Source of the DNA: Saprospiraceae bacterium | GTDB taxonomy: Bacteria; Bacteroidota; Bacteroidia; Chitinophagales; Saprospiraceae | NCBI GenBank assembly: GCA_021299835.1 | Contig: JAJTER010000045.1 | Span: 1 to 42,628, forward strand | DNA: 42,628 nucleotides | Direction: 5' to 3' | Shown here: one piece after another, positions 16,240 through 25,078 of the stretch | Numbering within the stretch: the stretch's first letter is position 1 | How the letters are laid out: each line of letters opens with the position of its first letter | Made by a program: the position numbers and the translations under genes | Notes under the pieces: generated by a model | Databases searched by the model: none | What the model saw: only the letters and a program-made list of their open reading frames with translations | Told to the model about the DNA's origin: nothing

Positions 16240-16271
16240 CAAAGATAATAAAACAATTTGTTTAAAACAAA
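16240..16271 (-). promoter_or_regulatory. Bacteroidota-type promoter of the DinB-like gene
   Basis: On the minus strand TTTG (16268-16271) is followed after exactly 20 nt by TATCTTTG (16240-16247). This matches the Bacteroidota consensus TTTG-N19-21-TAnnTTTG at every fixed base. Transcription would start about 40 nt upstream of the ATG at 16192. An inverted repeat (16255-16277) covers the -33 element and part of the spacer. Confidence 0.6.
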
Positions 16272-16277
16272 CAAATT
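16255..16277. repeat. 9-bp perfect inverted repeat over the dinB-like promoter
   Basis: AATTTGTTT (16255-16263) and AAACAAATT (16269-16277) are exact inverted copies with a 5-nt spacer. The right arm contains the -33 box of the DinB-like promoter, so this could be a repressor operator, for example for damage-responsive control. It also lies 14 nt after the end of the GNAT-like gene on the minus strand and is followed there by GTTTTATTAT, so a weak terminator for that gene is the alternative. Confidence 0.5.
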
Positions 16278-16290
16278 ATTTTAAATTGTA

Positions 16291-17454
16291 TTAAACCTCC
16301 ATGAATTCATTGGGAACAACCTCAACATTAGGCTGAAGTGCTTTTCTGTAACCAATATGCACGCGATCTACCTGCATTTTACCTGCTTTGAAATAGAGGC
16401 TTACAGCTTCTTTGTTGTGCGCACGCACTGTGGTAAGAAAATAATACTGATATTTTCGTGAAAGCGCAGGACTGGCCATAAATTCAATAATGAGAGCGAA
16501 CGCACCTTTTGTTTTAAAGTCTGGATGGATGGCAAAACCAGTGCCTTTAATAAACAATTTCTTAGCTGTTTTCAAACGGAAAATCAATCCAGGAATTTTC
16601 CACCAGGACAGCTTACCTCGTGCAGATTTAAGGAGTGGGTTTATGTCAGGAAAAGTGGCGCAAAAAGCAGCGGGTTGACCGTTAATGTAGCAAATAGCCA
16701 GTAATAATGGATCCAAAATAAGTTTTGATTCCTCTAAAATAGCTTTAATTTTCTTAGGTTCCGCAGGTTTAAAATGTTCAAATCGTCCGAAAGCTGCGTT
16801 ATAAATTTCACAAAAATCCTCCGCATATTTGTCCTTTTTCTTTGGGTCATAAAGCTCAACCACTACTTCGTTACTTTGTCTTATTCTATCACATACTGCT
16901 CTTAACCGACTGACGTCCAGATTATTTAAATCTCCCTTTATAGAAAGTATCTGTTCCCAGGCAATATATTTATTAGCCTCAAAGAAAGAAGCATAATAAG
17001 AAGGATTATAATTTTCCTGAAACAAAGGCGGATAAAAGCCTTTGACCAGTAAACCCCAGTATTTATCGCGGCCACCAAAGTTCACAGGACCGTCAACAGC
17101 CTGCATTCCTTTTTCCCTCAACCAATTTTCTGCCGTCTCAAACAAAAGATTAGCTGCTTCATTATTTTCAATACATTCAAAAAAGCCTATGCCCCCGATA
17201 GGATACTCGAGATGGCTGTTTGCCTCATGATCGATAAAAGCAGCTATTCTACCTATCGGCTTTCCCTGATTATCCAATAAAACAAAAATACGGGATTCGC
17301 CGTGAGAAGCAATGGGATTTTTCTGAGGGTTAAAAACATCCTGAACATCACCTTGAAGATGTGAAATCCATTGCTTATCATTTGCATAAATGAGAAAAGG
17401 AACAGAATGAAACAACTGCCAACCTTTTGAATCCAGCACTTCTACACACTTCAT
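16291..17454 (-). CDS. large GNAT-superfamily-like protein, function unknown
   Basis: The 387-residue cytosolic protein resembles a widespread bacterial family annotated as GNAT N-acetyltransferase-like (YghO type). Visible signatures are IFVLLDNQGKPIGRIAAFID and YPIGGIGFFECIENNEAANLLFETAENWL in the N-terminal half, both resembling GNAT beta strands and the pyrophosphate-loop helix. AVDGPVNFGGRDKYWGLLVKGF is strongly conserved in this family. A second GNAT-like half follows: AICYINGQPAAFCATFPDIN and GFAIHPDFKTKGAFALIIEFM. Two GNAT-like halves suggest a tandem fold. Substrate is unknown. It sits between the DinB-like gene and asnS with no evidence of functional linkage to either. Confidence 0.65.
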   Translation of the reverse strand: MKCVEVLDSKGWQLFHSVPFLIYANDKQWISHLQGDVQDVFNPQKNPIASHGESRIFVLLDNQGKPIGRIAAFIDHEANSHLEYPIGGIGFFECIENNEAANLLFETAENWLREKGMQAVDGPVNFGGRDKYWGLLVKGFYPPLFQENYNPSYYASFFEANKYIAWEQILSIKGDLNNLDVSRLRAVCDRIRQSNEVVVELYDPKKKDKYAEDFCEIYNAAFGRFEHFKPAEPKKIKAILEESKLILDPLLLAICYINGQPAAFCATFPDINPLLKSARGKLSWWKIPGLIFRLKTAKKLFIKGTGFAIHPDFKTKGAFALIIEFMASPALSRKYQYYFLTTVRAHNKEAVSLYFKAGKMQVDRVHIGYRKALQPNVEVVPNEFMEV

Positions 17455-17601
17455 GGGATACTTATTTTAAATAATTAAGTTTAAAAAGAACAAATGAATA
17501 TTAAAGTTAATAAAAAAATGGCACGGTTATTGGTTCTCAGAATACTATTAAAAGAAATAATTTCTTCAAAACAGGTCTCCTATTATCATTTGTTAAAAGA
17601 A

Positions 17602-17627
17602 AAAAGGCTGTCCCCCGACAGCCTTTT
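17602..17627 (-). terminator. strong intrinsic terminator of asnS
   Basis: An 11-bp perfect stem AAAAGGCTGTC/GACAGCCTTTT with a 4-nt loop begins 10 nt after the asnS stop codon. On the minus strand the stem ends in TTTT followed by TTCTTTT. The plus-strand side is also followed by CTTTTT, so it could work in both directions. Confidence 0.85.
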
Positions 17628-17637
17628 CTTTTTATCT

Positions 17638-19071
17638 TTAAAATTCAGCGTTACCTGGTGTCCTTGGGAAGGGAATGACATCACGTATATTTCCCATCCC
17701 TGTAATAAATTGAACCATACGCTCAAAACCAAGACCGAATCCTGAATGAGGCGCACCACCAAAGCGTCTTAAATCTAAATACCAATCCATTTCTTCCGGA
17801 TGAATACCAGATTTTTCCATGCGATCGATGAGTACACTTTCTCTTTCTTCCCGTTGAGAACCACCAATGACTTCCCCAATACCCGGAAATAGTACATCCA
17901 TTGCAGCCACCGTTTTATCGTCATCATTCATACGCATATAGAATGCTTTGATATCTTTAGGATAATTACGAACGATCACTGGTTTTTTAAATTCCTTTTC
18001 TACTAAGTAGCGCTCATGTTCTGCCTGTAAGTCCCTACCCCATTCTACGGGAAATTCGAACTGACCTTTTTTATATGGCTTTGATTGCATCAAAATAGCC
18101 ACGGCTTCGTCATAAGTGATTCTGACAAAATCGTTATTTACCACAAATTCCAGTTGTTCCAGCAGACCCAATTCACGTCGTTTATCAGTTGGAAGACTTT
18201 TCTCTTCTTCTTTTAATCGTTGGTCAAGAAACGCCAGATCCGTGGCATTGTGTTCCAATACATAAGAAATAAGATACTTACAAAAAGCCTCCGCCAGATC
18301 CATGTTATCTATAATATCATAGAAGGCCATTTCGGGTTCAATCATCCAAAATTCCGCCAAATGCCTGGGCGTATTAGAATTTTCAGCTCTAAAAGTAGGT
18401 CCGAAAGTATATATTTTACCCAAAGCGAGCGCTGCGATTTCCCCTTGTAACTGACCGGAAACGGTTAAATTAGTTGCCTTACCAAAGAAATCTTTACTGA
18501 AATCTACTTTACCTTCTTCATTTAAAGGTGGTTTATCAGGACTTAACATCGTGACCCTGAACATTTCACCAGCTCCTTCAGCATCACTCCCTGTTATGAT
18601 AGGTGCGTGCAGATAGTAAAAACCACGGTCATTATAAAACTTGTGCACAGCAAAAGCCACCGCGTGTCTGATTCTAAAAACGGCGCTGAAAGTTTGGGTT
18701 CTCATTCTGAAATGAGCCTTTTGCCTTAAGAACTCCATCGTCTGCCTTTTGGGCTGCAGTGGATATTTTTCCAGGTCATTGTCCCCTAAAATCTCTACGG
18801 TATCTGCAAGAATCTCAAACTGTTGTCCCGCCCCTTGAGAGGATTGAAAACTTCCAGTTACCATGATACATGCATGAAAACCTATACGACGAGTGATTGT
18901 CGCAGCGATTTTTTCAGGATCGACAACTATTTGTAAAGTCCCGGCATCACTTCCATCATGGAGAGCAATAAATTGATTATTTCTAAAAGCACGCACCCAA
19001 CCCATGACGGTAACCTTTTCACCAATAGGTTGATTTTTCAGTAGCGACGCTATTTCCGTTCTATTATACAT
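17638..19071 (-). CDS. asnS: asparaginyl-tRNA synthetase
   Basis: The 477-residue class IIb aminoacyl-tRNA synthetase charges tRNA-Asn. An N-terminal OB-fold anticodon-binding domain spans about 15-110 (VTVMGWVRAFRNNQFIALHDG). The catalytic core has motif 1 near FRIRHAVAFAVHKFYNDRGF, AEGAGEMFRVT, motif 2 TFGPTFRAENSNTPRHLAEFWMIEPE, and motif 3 FGLGFERMVQFITGMGNIRDVIPFPR at the C-terminus. RAENSNTPRHLAEFWM is the AsnRS form rather than that of AspRS. Length is normal. A -7-like box is 22 nt upstream and a strong terminator follows, so it looks monocistronic. Confidence 0.96.
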   Translation of the reverse strand: MYNRTEIASLLKNQPIGEKVTVMGWVRAFRNNQFIALHDGSDAGTLQIVVDPEKIAATITRRIGFHACIMVTGSFQSSQGAGQQFEILADTVEILGDNDLEKYPLQPKRQTMEFLRQKAHFRMRTQTFSAVFRIRHAVAFAVHKFYNDRGFYYLHAPIITGSDAEGAGEMFRVTMLSPDKPPLNEEGKVDFSKDFFGKATNLTVSGQLQGEIAALALGKIYTFGPTFRAENSNTPRHLAEFWMIEPEMAFYDIIDNMDLAEAFCKYLISYVLEHNATDLAFLDQRLKEEEKSLPTDKRRELGLLEQLEFVVNNDFVRITYDEAVAILMQSKPYKKGQFEFPVEWGRDLQAEHERYLVEKEFKKPVIVRNYPKDIKAFYMRMNDDDKTVAAMDVLFPGIGEVIGGSQREERESVLIDRMEKSGIHPEEMDWYLDLRRFGGAPHSGFGLGFERMVQFITGMGNIRDVIPFPRTPGNAEF

Positions 19072-19092
19072 ATCCCTTCCTTTTTACGGAGG

Positions 19093-19100
19093 CAAAAGTA
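19093..19100 (-). promoter_or_regulatory. -7 box of the asnS promoter
   Basis: On the minus strand TACTTTTG matches the Bacteroidota -7 consensus TAnnTTTG, 21 nt before the asnS ATG. No TTTG is found 19-21 nt further upstream, so the -33 element is weak or absent. Confidence 0.45.
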
Positions 19101-19110
19101 AAGATTTTCC

Positions 19111-21840
19111 CTATAATTTTATGCCTTTCTGTTTAGGTAATCCCTTATTTTCGTCAGGCACAACAAAATAGACTTTTCCAATCAGCCCTGATGAAGTTAC
19201 ATTCCACTTTTTAGCATTAAAAGGTTGATAGCGGATATCCACTATGTTGATATCGTAAAAAGTCTTCCATTCAGGTAATTCAGTGTCCCTTTTCCTCATA
19301 AAATTGGCTGCACTATTTTGTACTACAATCTCAATCCTGTTTTTCTTTTTCAAGATATGGACCGGAACCATAACCTCAAAGGGAAAAGACCAGGCAGTTC
19401 CGCAGTAAAATCCATTGATGGTAACTGCCGCTGTTTCCTTTACCTGATCGAACTTTAGCATCACATATTTATGATGTTTCTGTAATTTACCAAAGTCAAA
19501 TGTAGTCGTATAGACGCCCTTTCCACAAAAATACTCCAGCTCTTTTGAACCAAACGTTGTCCACGATGGAAGTGAATCCAATTTCATTGACGGGATAACC
19601 GTATTTTCAAATAATCCGTTGAATGAAACATCCCAGGTTTTTCCAATCTCTACTCTTTTACCATCTATTTTATCGATCCATTTTTCATTCGTTTCGCCAG
19701 AAAAATAAGTATATAATAACATAGATTTGCCAGGCGAGAGATTCACCCATATTTTACCTTTTGAAGATATGCGCCCCCGCAAACCTGAAAGCGGATCCAT
19801 CCACTCATATTCTGAAGAAAAAATACCGGGAGAAATACTATCCCTGATCTCTTTTGACCCCTGATTCACTAAAAAATAAACATAGCCCTTCGAGGTCTTT
19901 TTCCTGATAAAATCTATGCCGTGCTTTTTCCATGGTTCCTGTGTGAAGCGTATTTTTCTCAGGTCAAATAACAAATTAACCGTTGCTTTTAACTGTCCAC
20001 TATTAACCTCCGACATTCTTATTCTGGAAGAAAGACCAGAAAATTTCTCAGGTAATTTATCTGCAAACAAAATAGTTGCTCCAGCATTTAAGAGCGACTG
20101 AAGATGAAGAAAAGTAAGCTCAGAAATGTAAGTTGTTGCAGGAATGATTAGTGCTGCAACAGAAATATATTCATTATATAAACGTCCTTTATCATCTACT
20201 TTCAAATTTCTCAATTGTCTGTCAGAAATGTAGTCAAAACTAATACCATTATTCCAAAGCAAGGAAGCTGTTTGTCCAAAAGGCGTTTGACCAAACCATT
20301 TAGCATATTTGTGTACATCGAGTTGAAGCAAATGAGAACCTTTATGGGTACTCCACAGATCGTGAATAGGAAAATACAATAACACATCCGAATCTGAAGT
20401 GCTTTCCTGCAATGCCATTTGAACATTCGTCACATACTTATTCAATAAATGAAATTCATCTTTAAAATGAGATTGTAAACCTACATTTGAAGAGGCATAA
20501 AAAAGCCAACCCGGATAAGGCACTTCTTTAGGTGAATACGTTGTTCCGTGATAAAAAACATGATTAATTCCAGAAACAAATAATTCATCTATTTGAGGTT
20601 TTAATTGACTCAAATTCACTTTAAAATGATTGGCCAACCAGGTGCCTGTTTCTGAACTAACCAAAGATTTACCATTTACATTGGCTGCCGAAGAGGCCAT
20701 TTTTAACATTAGCGGATTTGGGCGCCCGAACCGATCTTCTTCAAAATCTTCATCACAAGCTAATCCCGGAATATCAAACTCACTACATCCGAAAGATTCT
20801 GTTTCAGGAATATCAGATAAGGCATATAAATCGAGCAAATTACCAGGTGATCCATGTGCCTGAAATCTGGAAAGACCTTTATTATTTTTCACCCATTCTG
20901 TCCATTTGGAGCCAAAAGCTTCATACAACAAATCAGATAAAACCTCTCTGATATCACACATTACATAAGGAAAATCAACATGTGAAGTATCCTTTAATAC
21001 CTCCAAATAGGGAAGTAAAGAGTAATTTTTTCTTTCCTCAAATGCGCCTAACAAATTTTTTGTCCAATCTGCTCCAAAGACCTCATAAGAATCGTGATAA
21101 AAAGCACGGGGACTCAATGTTCCTGGGTGTTTAATGAGTACAGAGTCAAAATAATTTAAATAATGAATGACAGATTCCTCGTTAAAATAATCCATCACCA
21201 GCCCTTCACCACCTGGCGCGGCACGTTTTACTTTTTGACCTGTGGGTTTTACGCCCCAAATAGTTACTTTCCAATTTCCTTTTGGAACAAAATGTAAGCT
21301 AACACTTTTCTTTTCATCAAGGTCAAGCCATATTATCTCACCCTTTTCATTTTCTGCCTTTGCCCCGAGAATGCCCAAAGGAAAGGCTTTTATTTTGAGG
21401 CTATCCAAAGGCATGCGCAAAGAATCTGTAGCTAAAAATACTACTTCAAATTTCTCCAATGCCGCTGCGGCAGAATTTTGATCTATCATTGGCCCGCCAT
21501 AAGGCCAACCTGTTCCAAGCGTTATATCAACACCCAAACCAAGTGAATGGGCTTTGTTTTGAGTAAAATGAACCAACTCCAGCCATTTTTCTGACATAAA
21601 AGGCAGAAATTTTGATTCAAATCCCCTCGCCCCATAAATGGGAATAATATGAACCCCACCTAATCCTGCTTTTGCAAAATAATCCAGTTGAACCTTAATA
21701 TTTGCTGTATCCACTGCGCTACCCATCCACCACCAATAGGTCCATGGTTTTGCGGTTGACATGGCATTTTGAGCATCAAGCTTAGCATACCAATGAAAGC
21801 AACACAGCAGCAGAATAATAATTCTTACAATCTTTTTCAT
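19111..21840 (-). CDS. secreted GH106-like glycoside hydrolase (putative alpha-L-rhamnosidase family)
   Basis: The 909-residue protein has a signal peptide (KKIVRIIILLLCCFHWYAKLDA). A catalytic-type barrel then begins PWTYWWWMGSAVDTANIKVQ with GLGGVHIIPIYGARG and HSLGLGVDITLGTGWPYGGP, a hallmark of the GH106-like family. FYHDSYEVFGADWT, SDIPETESFGCSEFDIPG, SLVSSETGTWLA and INHVFYHGTTYSP are further family motifs with candidate acidic catalytic residues. The C-terminal ~200 residues form a beta-sandwich, galactose-binding-like module (KHHKYVMLKFDQVKETAAVTINGFYCGTAW). Known GH106 enzymes remove alpha-L-rhamnose from plant pectins and other glycans; the substrate here is not proven. It follows the DUF3782-like gene by 20 bp. 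No SusC/SusD pair is nearby. Confidence 0.8.
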   Translation of the reverse strand: MKKIVRIIILLLCCFHWYAKLDAQNAMSTAKPWTYWWWMGSAVDTANIKVQLDYFAKAGLGGVHIIPIYGARGFESKFLPFMSEKWLELVHFTQNKAHSLGLGVDITLGTGWPYGGPMIDQNSAAAALEKFEVVFLATDSLRMPLDSLKIKAFPLGILGAKAENEKGEIIWLDLDEKKSVSLHFVPKGNWKVTIWGVKPTGQKVKRAAPGGEGLVMDYFNEESVIHYLNYFDSVLIKHPGTLSPRAFYHDSYEVFGADWTKNLLGAFEERKNYSLLPYLEVLKDTSHVDFPYVMCDIREVLSDLLYEAFGSKWTEWVKNNKGLSRFQAHGSPGNLLDLYALSDIPETESFGCSEFDIPGLACDEDFEEDRFGRPNPLMLKMASSAANVNGKSLVSSETGTWLANHFKVNLSQLKPQIDELFVSGINHVFYHGTTYSPKEVPYPGWLFYASSNVGLQSHFKDEFHLLNKYVTNVQMALQESTSDSDVLLYFPIHDLWSTHKGSHLLQLDVHKYAKWFGQTPFGQTASLLWNNGISFDYISDRQLRNLKVDDKGRLYNEYISVAALIIPATTYISELTFLHLQSLLNAGATILFADKLPEKFSGLSSRIRMSEVNSGQLKATVNLLFDLRKIRFTQEPWKKHGIDFIRKKTSKGYVYFLVNQGSKEIRDSISPGIFSSEYEWMDPLSGLRGRISSKGKIWVNLSPGKSMLLYTYFSGETNEKWIDKIDGKRVEIGKTWDVSFNGLFENTVIPSMKLDSLPSWTTFGSKELEYFCGKGVYTTTFDFGKLQKHHKYVMLKFDQVKETAAVTINGFYCGTAWSFPFEVMVPVHILKKKNRIEIVVQNSAANFMRKRDTELPEWKTFYDINIVDIRYQPFNAKKWNVTSSGLIGKVYFVVPDENKGLPKQKGIKL

Positions 21841-21860
21841 TTAAGCATTAGCAAAATAAT

Positions 21861-22673
21861 TCAGAAAAATCTAATTCCTTTGGTTTTTAATCGCCCGCTG
21901 AATTCGAAATGTAAATCATCAAAATTGGAGAATAATTCAATTTTCAATTTTTCAGCAACGGCAATGGCCCATCTATCTACCATTGGTGAAACGACAATGG
22001 CCCTATTTACTATTATATCAAATTTTAACTCATACCATCTAACTTTTCGTTCAAAAATATACAAATCATTTTTACTAATGGAGGATTTCAATTCCATTAT
22101 AATTAGAACACCATTTTTAATAATGATATCCAATTCAATCTGGTCAGGTCTTCCAAAAACAGTTCCCGATTCATCCAATCCTATAAAATTCTGAACTTCA
22201 ACGTTGAATGATTTCACCAGGATACTTTCGAGCATTGACCTATAAGAATTTTCTGTCGCAACACCCCATCGAGCTCCTAATGCGCCGACTTTCACCCTCA
22301 TGAATTCATCAAATTTTAAATTATCCTTTTTGAATTCAAGAAACGACGCTATGAGGTCATCCAATATTGAGCTGATACTCACCCATCGAATATCGTTGAT
22401 TCCCCATTTCAAGTCATCTGCATCCCAGCGAGCATCGTTGGCGTCCCATCGCGCATCGTTTGCAATCCATCTTAAATCATTCGCATCCCAACGGGCATCA
22501 TTGGCAATCCATTTCAAATCATTCGCATCCCAACGAGCATCATTGGCAATCCTATCATTTATAATTAAACTTAAAACCTGATCTAATCTTGTATTAAGAT
22601 TTTTCAGTTCATTGAGGATAAAACTTTCAAAGTTCATTCCTTCTAAACCCACACCCAAATTCTCCATAGCCAT
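21861..22673 (-). CDS. DUF3782-like PD-(D/E)XK nuclease-fold protein with Trp heptad repeats
   Basis: The 270-residue protein has three parts. A short N-terminal helix (to about 38) precedes eight consecutive heptads of the form A-N-D-x-R/K-W-x at 43-98. The C-terminal domain from about 100 has a restriction-endonuclease-like core: GRPDQIELDIIIKNG (Asp183) then LIIMELKSSI (Glu195, Lys197), matching the D-x(n)-E-x-K metal site. A Glu near 142 and a later DIIVNRAIVVSPM strand also fit. This arrangement, helical repeats plus a PD-(D/E)XK core, is that of DUF3782-type proteins found patchily in bacteria and archaea. Their function is not established, and many such cores bind DNA without known cleavage. 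The heptads probably form a long helix or coiled coil. No signal peptide, so cytosolic. Confidence 0.7.
   Translation of the reverse strand: MAMENLGVGLEGMNFESFILNELKNLNTRLDQVLSLIINDRIANDARWDANDLKWIANDARWDANDLRWIANDARWDANDARWDADDLKWGINDIRWVSISSILDDLIASFLEFKKDNLKFDEFMRVKVGALGARWGVATENSYRSMLESILVKSFNVEVQNFIGLDESGTVFGRPDQIELDIIIKNGVLIIMELKSSISKNDLYIFERKVRWYELKFDIIVNRAIVVSPMVDRWAIAVAEKLKIELFSNFDDLHFEFSGRLKTKGIRFF
22380..22547. repeat. eight 21-bp tandem repeats encoding the Trp heptads
   Basis: The stretch encodes eight 7-residue units in register (residues 43-98 of the nuclease-like protein). Units alternate between ANDARWD and ANDLKWI/ANDLRWI, giving a 42-bp higher-order period. The two copies nearest the C-terminus have diverged (ADDLKWG, INDIRWV). 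Near-identical nucleotide units mean that copy number could change by slippage or recombination without shifting frame. Confidence 0.85.
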
Positions 22674-22774
22674 TTTTTAAATGTAATGTATAGCAATTAA
22701 AATGAAACGGGCTTAGTTTTAAATTAAATTATCGGACAGTTTACACAAAAACTAAAATATTCAAAACCAATAAC

Positions 22775-23260
22775 TTATTTCTGTATAGTTTTTTGAATTT
22801 GTTTCTCTATTTCCAGCTCAACTCCTGGTGCATACCCCATATTTGACCAAACGACCTTTCCATTCCGATCCACCAAATAACTTTGAGGAATACTTTGAAA
22901 ATTTAGTTTGTTTTTTAAGTTGCCAACAGAATCCTCAAAGAAAAGATAAGGCCACCCTTTTGCTTTTATCATAGGTGCAACTTTCGATAATTGCCTTGGA
23001 TTATCTATCGTTATAGCCACAATTTGTAACCCATACTTTTCTTGCCATGAAGGATAAACAGATTTTAACGCATCTAATTCCACTTTACATGGCCCACACC
23101 ACGTGGCCCAAAAACTAACTAACGTAAGCTTGTTTTCTAAGATTTTTTTAATAGAAACAGATTGTCCGTCTAAAGACTTTATCATCACATCAGGCATTGA
23201 TTTTTGCCCGAAACTATAAATGGAAAATAAAAGAAAGAATAGTAGGGTTAGAGTCCGCAT
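22775..23260 (-). CDS. TlpA-like periplasmic thioredoxin-family protein
   Basis: The 161-residue protein has a signal peptide (TLTLLFFLLFSIYSFGQ) and a thioredoxin fold with the active site WATWCGPCKVEL (Cys55, Cys58). QSIPQSYLVDRNGKVVWSNMG carries the cis-Pro loop and the terminal strands. TlpA/ResA-like proteins reduce disulfides in the periplasm, often for cytochrome c maturation or outer-membrane protein folding. Here it is divergent from a DUF6029 barrel gene and an Omp28-like lipoprotein that itself has a CxxC thioredoxin-like motif. That suggests a shared envelope redox role, which is inference. Mature length of about 140 residues is typical. Confidence 0.88.
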   Translation of the reverse strand: MRTLTLLFFLLFSIYSFGQKSMPDVMIKSLDGQSVSIKKILENKLTLVSFWATWCGPCKVELDALKSVYPSWQEKYGLQIVAITIDNPRQLSKVAPMIKAKGWPYLFFEDSVGNLKNKLNFQSIPQSYLVDRNGKVVWSNMGYAPGVELEIEKQIQKTIQK

Positions 23261-23376
23261 TTGTTTTTATTTTTACGAAAATACAACATTTTTAAGTGCG
23301 CATACAATGAAAACTGACAAAATGCTTTAAAAATAGTCTGTTTCTTCCGCGCATTTAATTTTTAATATGTCAATCC

Positions 23377-25077
23377 ATGCCTTTTTTAAACATTAGATTT
23401 TTACTGCAAATATTGATTATATATATCTCTTTTGTTCCTGTTTATGGGCAAAATGACCCCGATCAAGATGATAAGCTTAATGTGTTTGGACAATTCCAAA
23501 CCAGGGCCAATTTTTTTCTACGGGATTCCCTCATTGGCGCGGCGAATATTCCCCAATATGACCACCAACTTTTCGGATCTGAAAGCTGGCTAAATTTACA
23601 GGCTGATTATCAAGGATTTTCCCTCTCCCTGCGTTTTGATTATTTTAATAATTCCAATTTACTCGTGCCTACAGATAGTTATAGTGACCAGGGCATAGGC
23701 AATTTTCTCATTGAGAAAACACTGGATAAACTAACCCTATCCGCAGGTTATATTTATGATCAGATAGGTTCGGGACTCATTTTCAGATCCTTTGAAGAAC
23801 GATCGTTATTGATTGACAACGCATTAGCCGGCATAAAACTTAAATATCAACTTTTGCCCGATTTATTTGTAAAAGCCTTTGCTGGCAGGCAAAAAAGGCA
23901 ATTTGAATTGTATCCTTCAGTTATTCGGGGGTTCCAAAGTGAATATTTCCGTTCCTTTTTGTTAGGTGGTAAAACGGTGTCCTGGGCACCCGGTGTTGGT
24001 ATCGTGGCGCGCACCATAGATGACGCTTCCATGAATAATCTGGTGAGTACGCTTCAAACTTATCCAGGTTCCGAAGTTTTCGTACCCAAGTACAATACCT
24101 ACGCAGGTACTTATTATCAAACCATTCAATATGGAGCCTTCAGATGGTATGCTGAGGCAGCACACAAATCAAAGGATACTTATATAGATCCTTTTGCTGT
24201 AACGCTTTTACAAGGAGACACCCTCATTGGAAACCGATATAAGCAAGGTTTGGGATTTATTTTTTACAGTACCATAAGTTATGCTACCGATGCCATAGGA
24301 ATAACCCTCGAAGGAAAGCGAACTAAAAACTTTTCATTTAAAACACGCCCGCAAGAACAGCTGAATAGGGGAAATCTTAATTTTCTACCCCCCTTAACCC
24401 GTGTCAATTCATTCAGATTAAATACCCGTTACAATCCTGCCGCTCAGGAATTAGAGGAATGGTCCTGGCAGGGAGATATACAGGTCAGACTTAGCGAAGA
24501 TTTTTCAATGAATTTGAATCATTCCGGCATGCAAATGTCAGCGGAAGATCCTCTTTACAGAGAATGGTTTTTAGAATTCACCAAACAAAATGAAAAACAG
24601 CATTGGACAGTAGGCATTCAACATCAATTATACAATCAACAATTTTATGAGTTCAAACCAGGTGCGCCAACAGTAAAAACGATAACTCCTTTTGCTGAAA
24701 TTGAAATGGATGCCGGTAAAGGGAAATCTTTACGGATAGAGGCACAGGCTCTTTTCATGAACAAAGGGAGTGATTTTCTTCTAAATGACTACGGCCATTG
24801 GATGTTTGGTCTCGCAGAATATGTTCTTAGTCCGAAATGGAAATTTTCAATGTCTGATATGTTTAATTGGAAACCAGGAAGATTTAGCCCAAAAAACAGT
24901 CAAAATAAATCTATTCCATTGCATTTTCCCAGATTCGATGTATATTATCAACCAGGCAATAACCTATTTTCCTTATCCTATATCAAACAAGTGGAAGGCG
25001 TTATTTGTACCGGTGGCATTTGCCGATTGGAACCTGCCTTTAGCGGCGTACGGCTTTCTTTAAATAGTTCATTCTAA
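23377..25077 (+). CDS. DUF6029-family outer-membrane beta-barrel-like protein
   Basis: The 566-residue protein begins with a signal peptide (LLQILIIYISFVPVYGQ). What follows is dominated by alternating hydrophobic and polar strands typical of an outer-membrane barrel, such as LNLQADYQGFSLSLRFDYFNNS, LTLSAGYIYDQIGSG and GIKLKYQLLPDLFVKAFAGRQ. It ends in VRLSLNSSF, with a terminal Phe as in many barrel proteins. It resembles the DUF6029 family of Bacteroidota; the family has no proven function. The Omp28-like gene starts 1 nt after its stop, so the two are co-transcribed and probably work together. Confidence 0.7.
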   Translation: MPFLNIRFLLQILIIYISFVPVYGQNDPDQDDKLNVFGQFQTRANFFLRDSLIGAANIPQYDHQLFGSESWLNLQADYQGFSLSLRFDYFNNSNLLVPTDSYSDQGIGNFLIEKTLDKLTLSAGYIYDQIGSGLIFRSFEERSLLIDNALAGIKLKYQLLPDLFVKAFAGRQKRQFELYPSVIRGFQSEYFRSFLLGGKTVSWAPGVGIVARTIDDASMNNLVSTLQTYPGSEVFVPKYNTYAGTYYQTIQYGAFRWYAEAAHKSKDTYIDPFAVTLLQGDTLIGNRYKQGLGFIFYSTISYATDAIGITLEGKRTKNFSFKTRPQEQLNRGNLNFLPPLTRVNSFRLNTRYNPAAQELEEWSWQGDIQVRLSEDFSMNLNHSGMQMSAEDPLYREWFLEFTKQNEKQHWTVGIQHQLYNQQFYEFKPGAPTVKTITPFAEIEMDAGKGKSLRIEAQALFMNKGSDFLLNDYGHWMFGLAEYVLSPKWKFSMSDMFNWKPGRFSPKNSQNKSIPLHFPRFDVYYQPGNNLFSLSYIKQVEGVICTGGICRLEPAFSGVRLSLNSSF

Positions 25078-25078
25078 T

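Noticed and set aside
17494-17745. Plus-strand 83-codon frame between the GNAT-like gene and asnS
   Set aside because: It runs through the strong terminator and into asnS antisense, and has no recognisable domain.
22380-22560. CRISPR array look-alike
   Set aside because: Repeats are tandem without unique spacers and are in coding frame.
22300-22581. Plus-strand open frame with repeated SFASQRASLA units
   Set aside because: It is the antisense of the 21-bp heptad repeats in the nuclease-like gene; its repeat structure comes from that gene.
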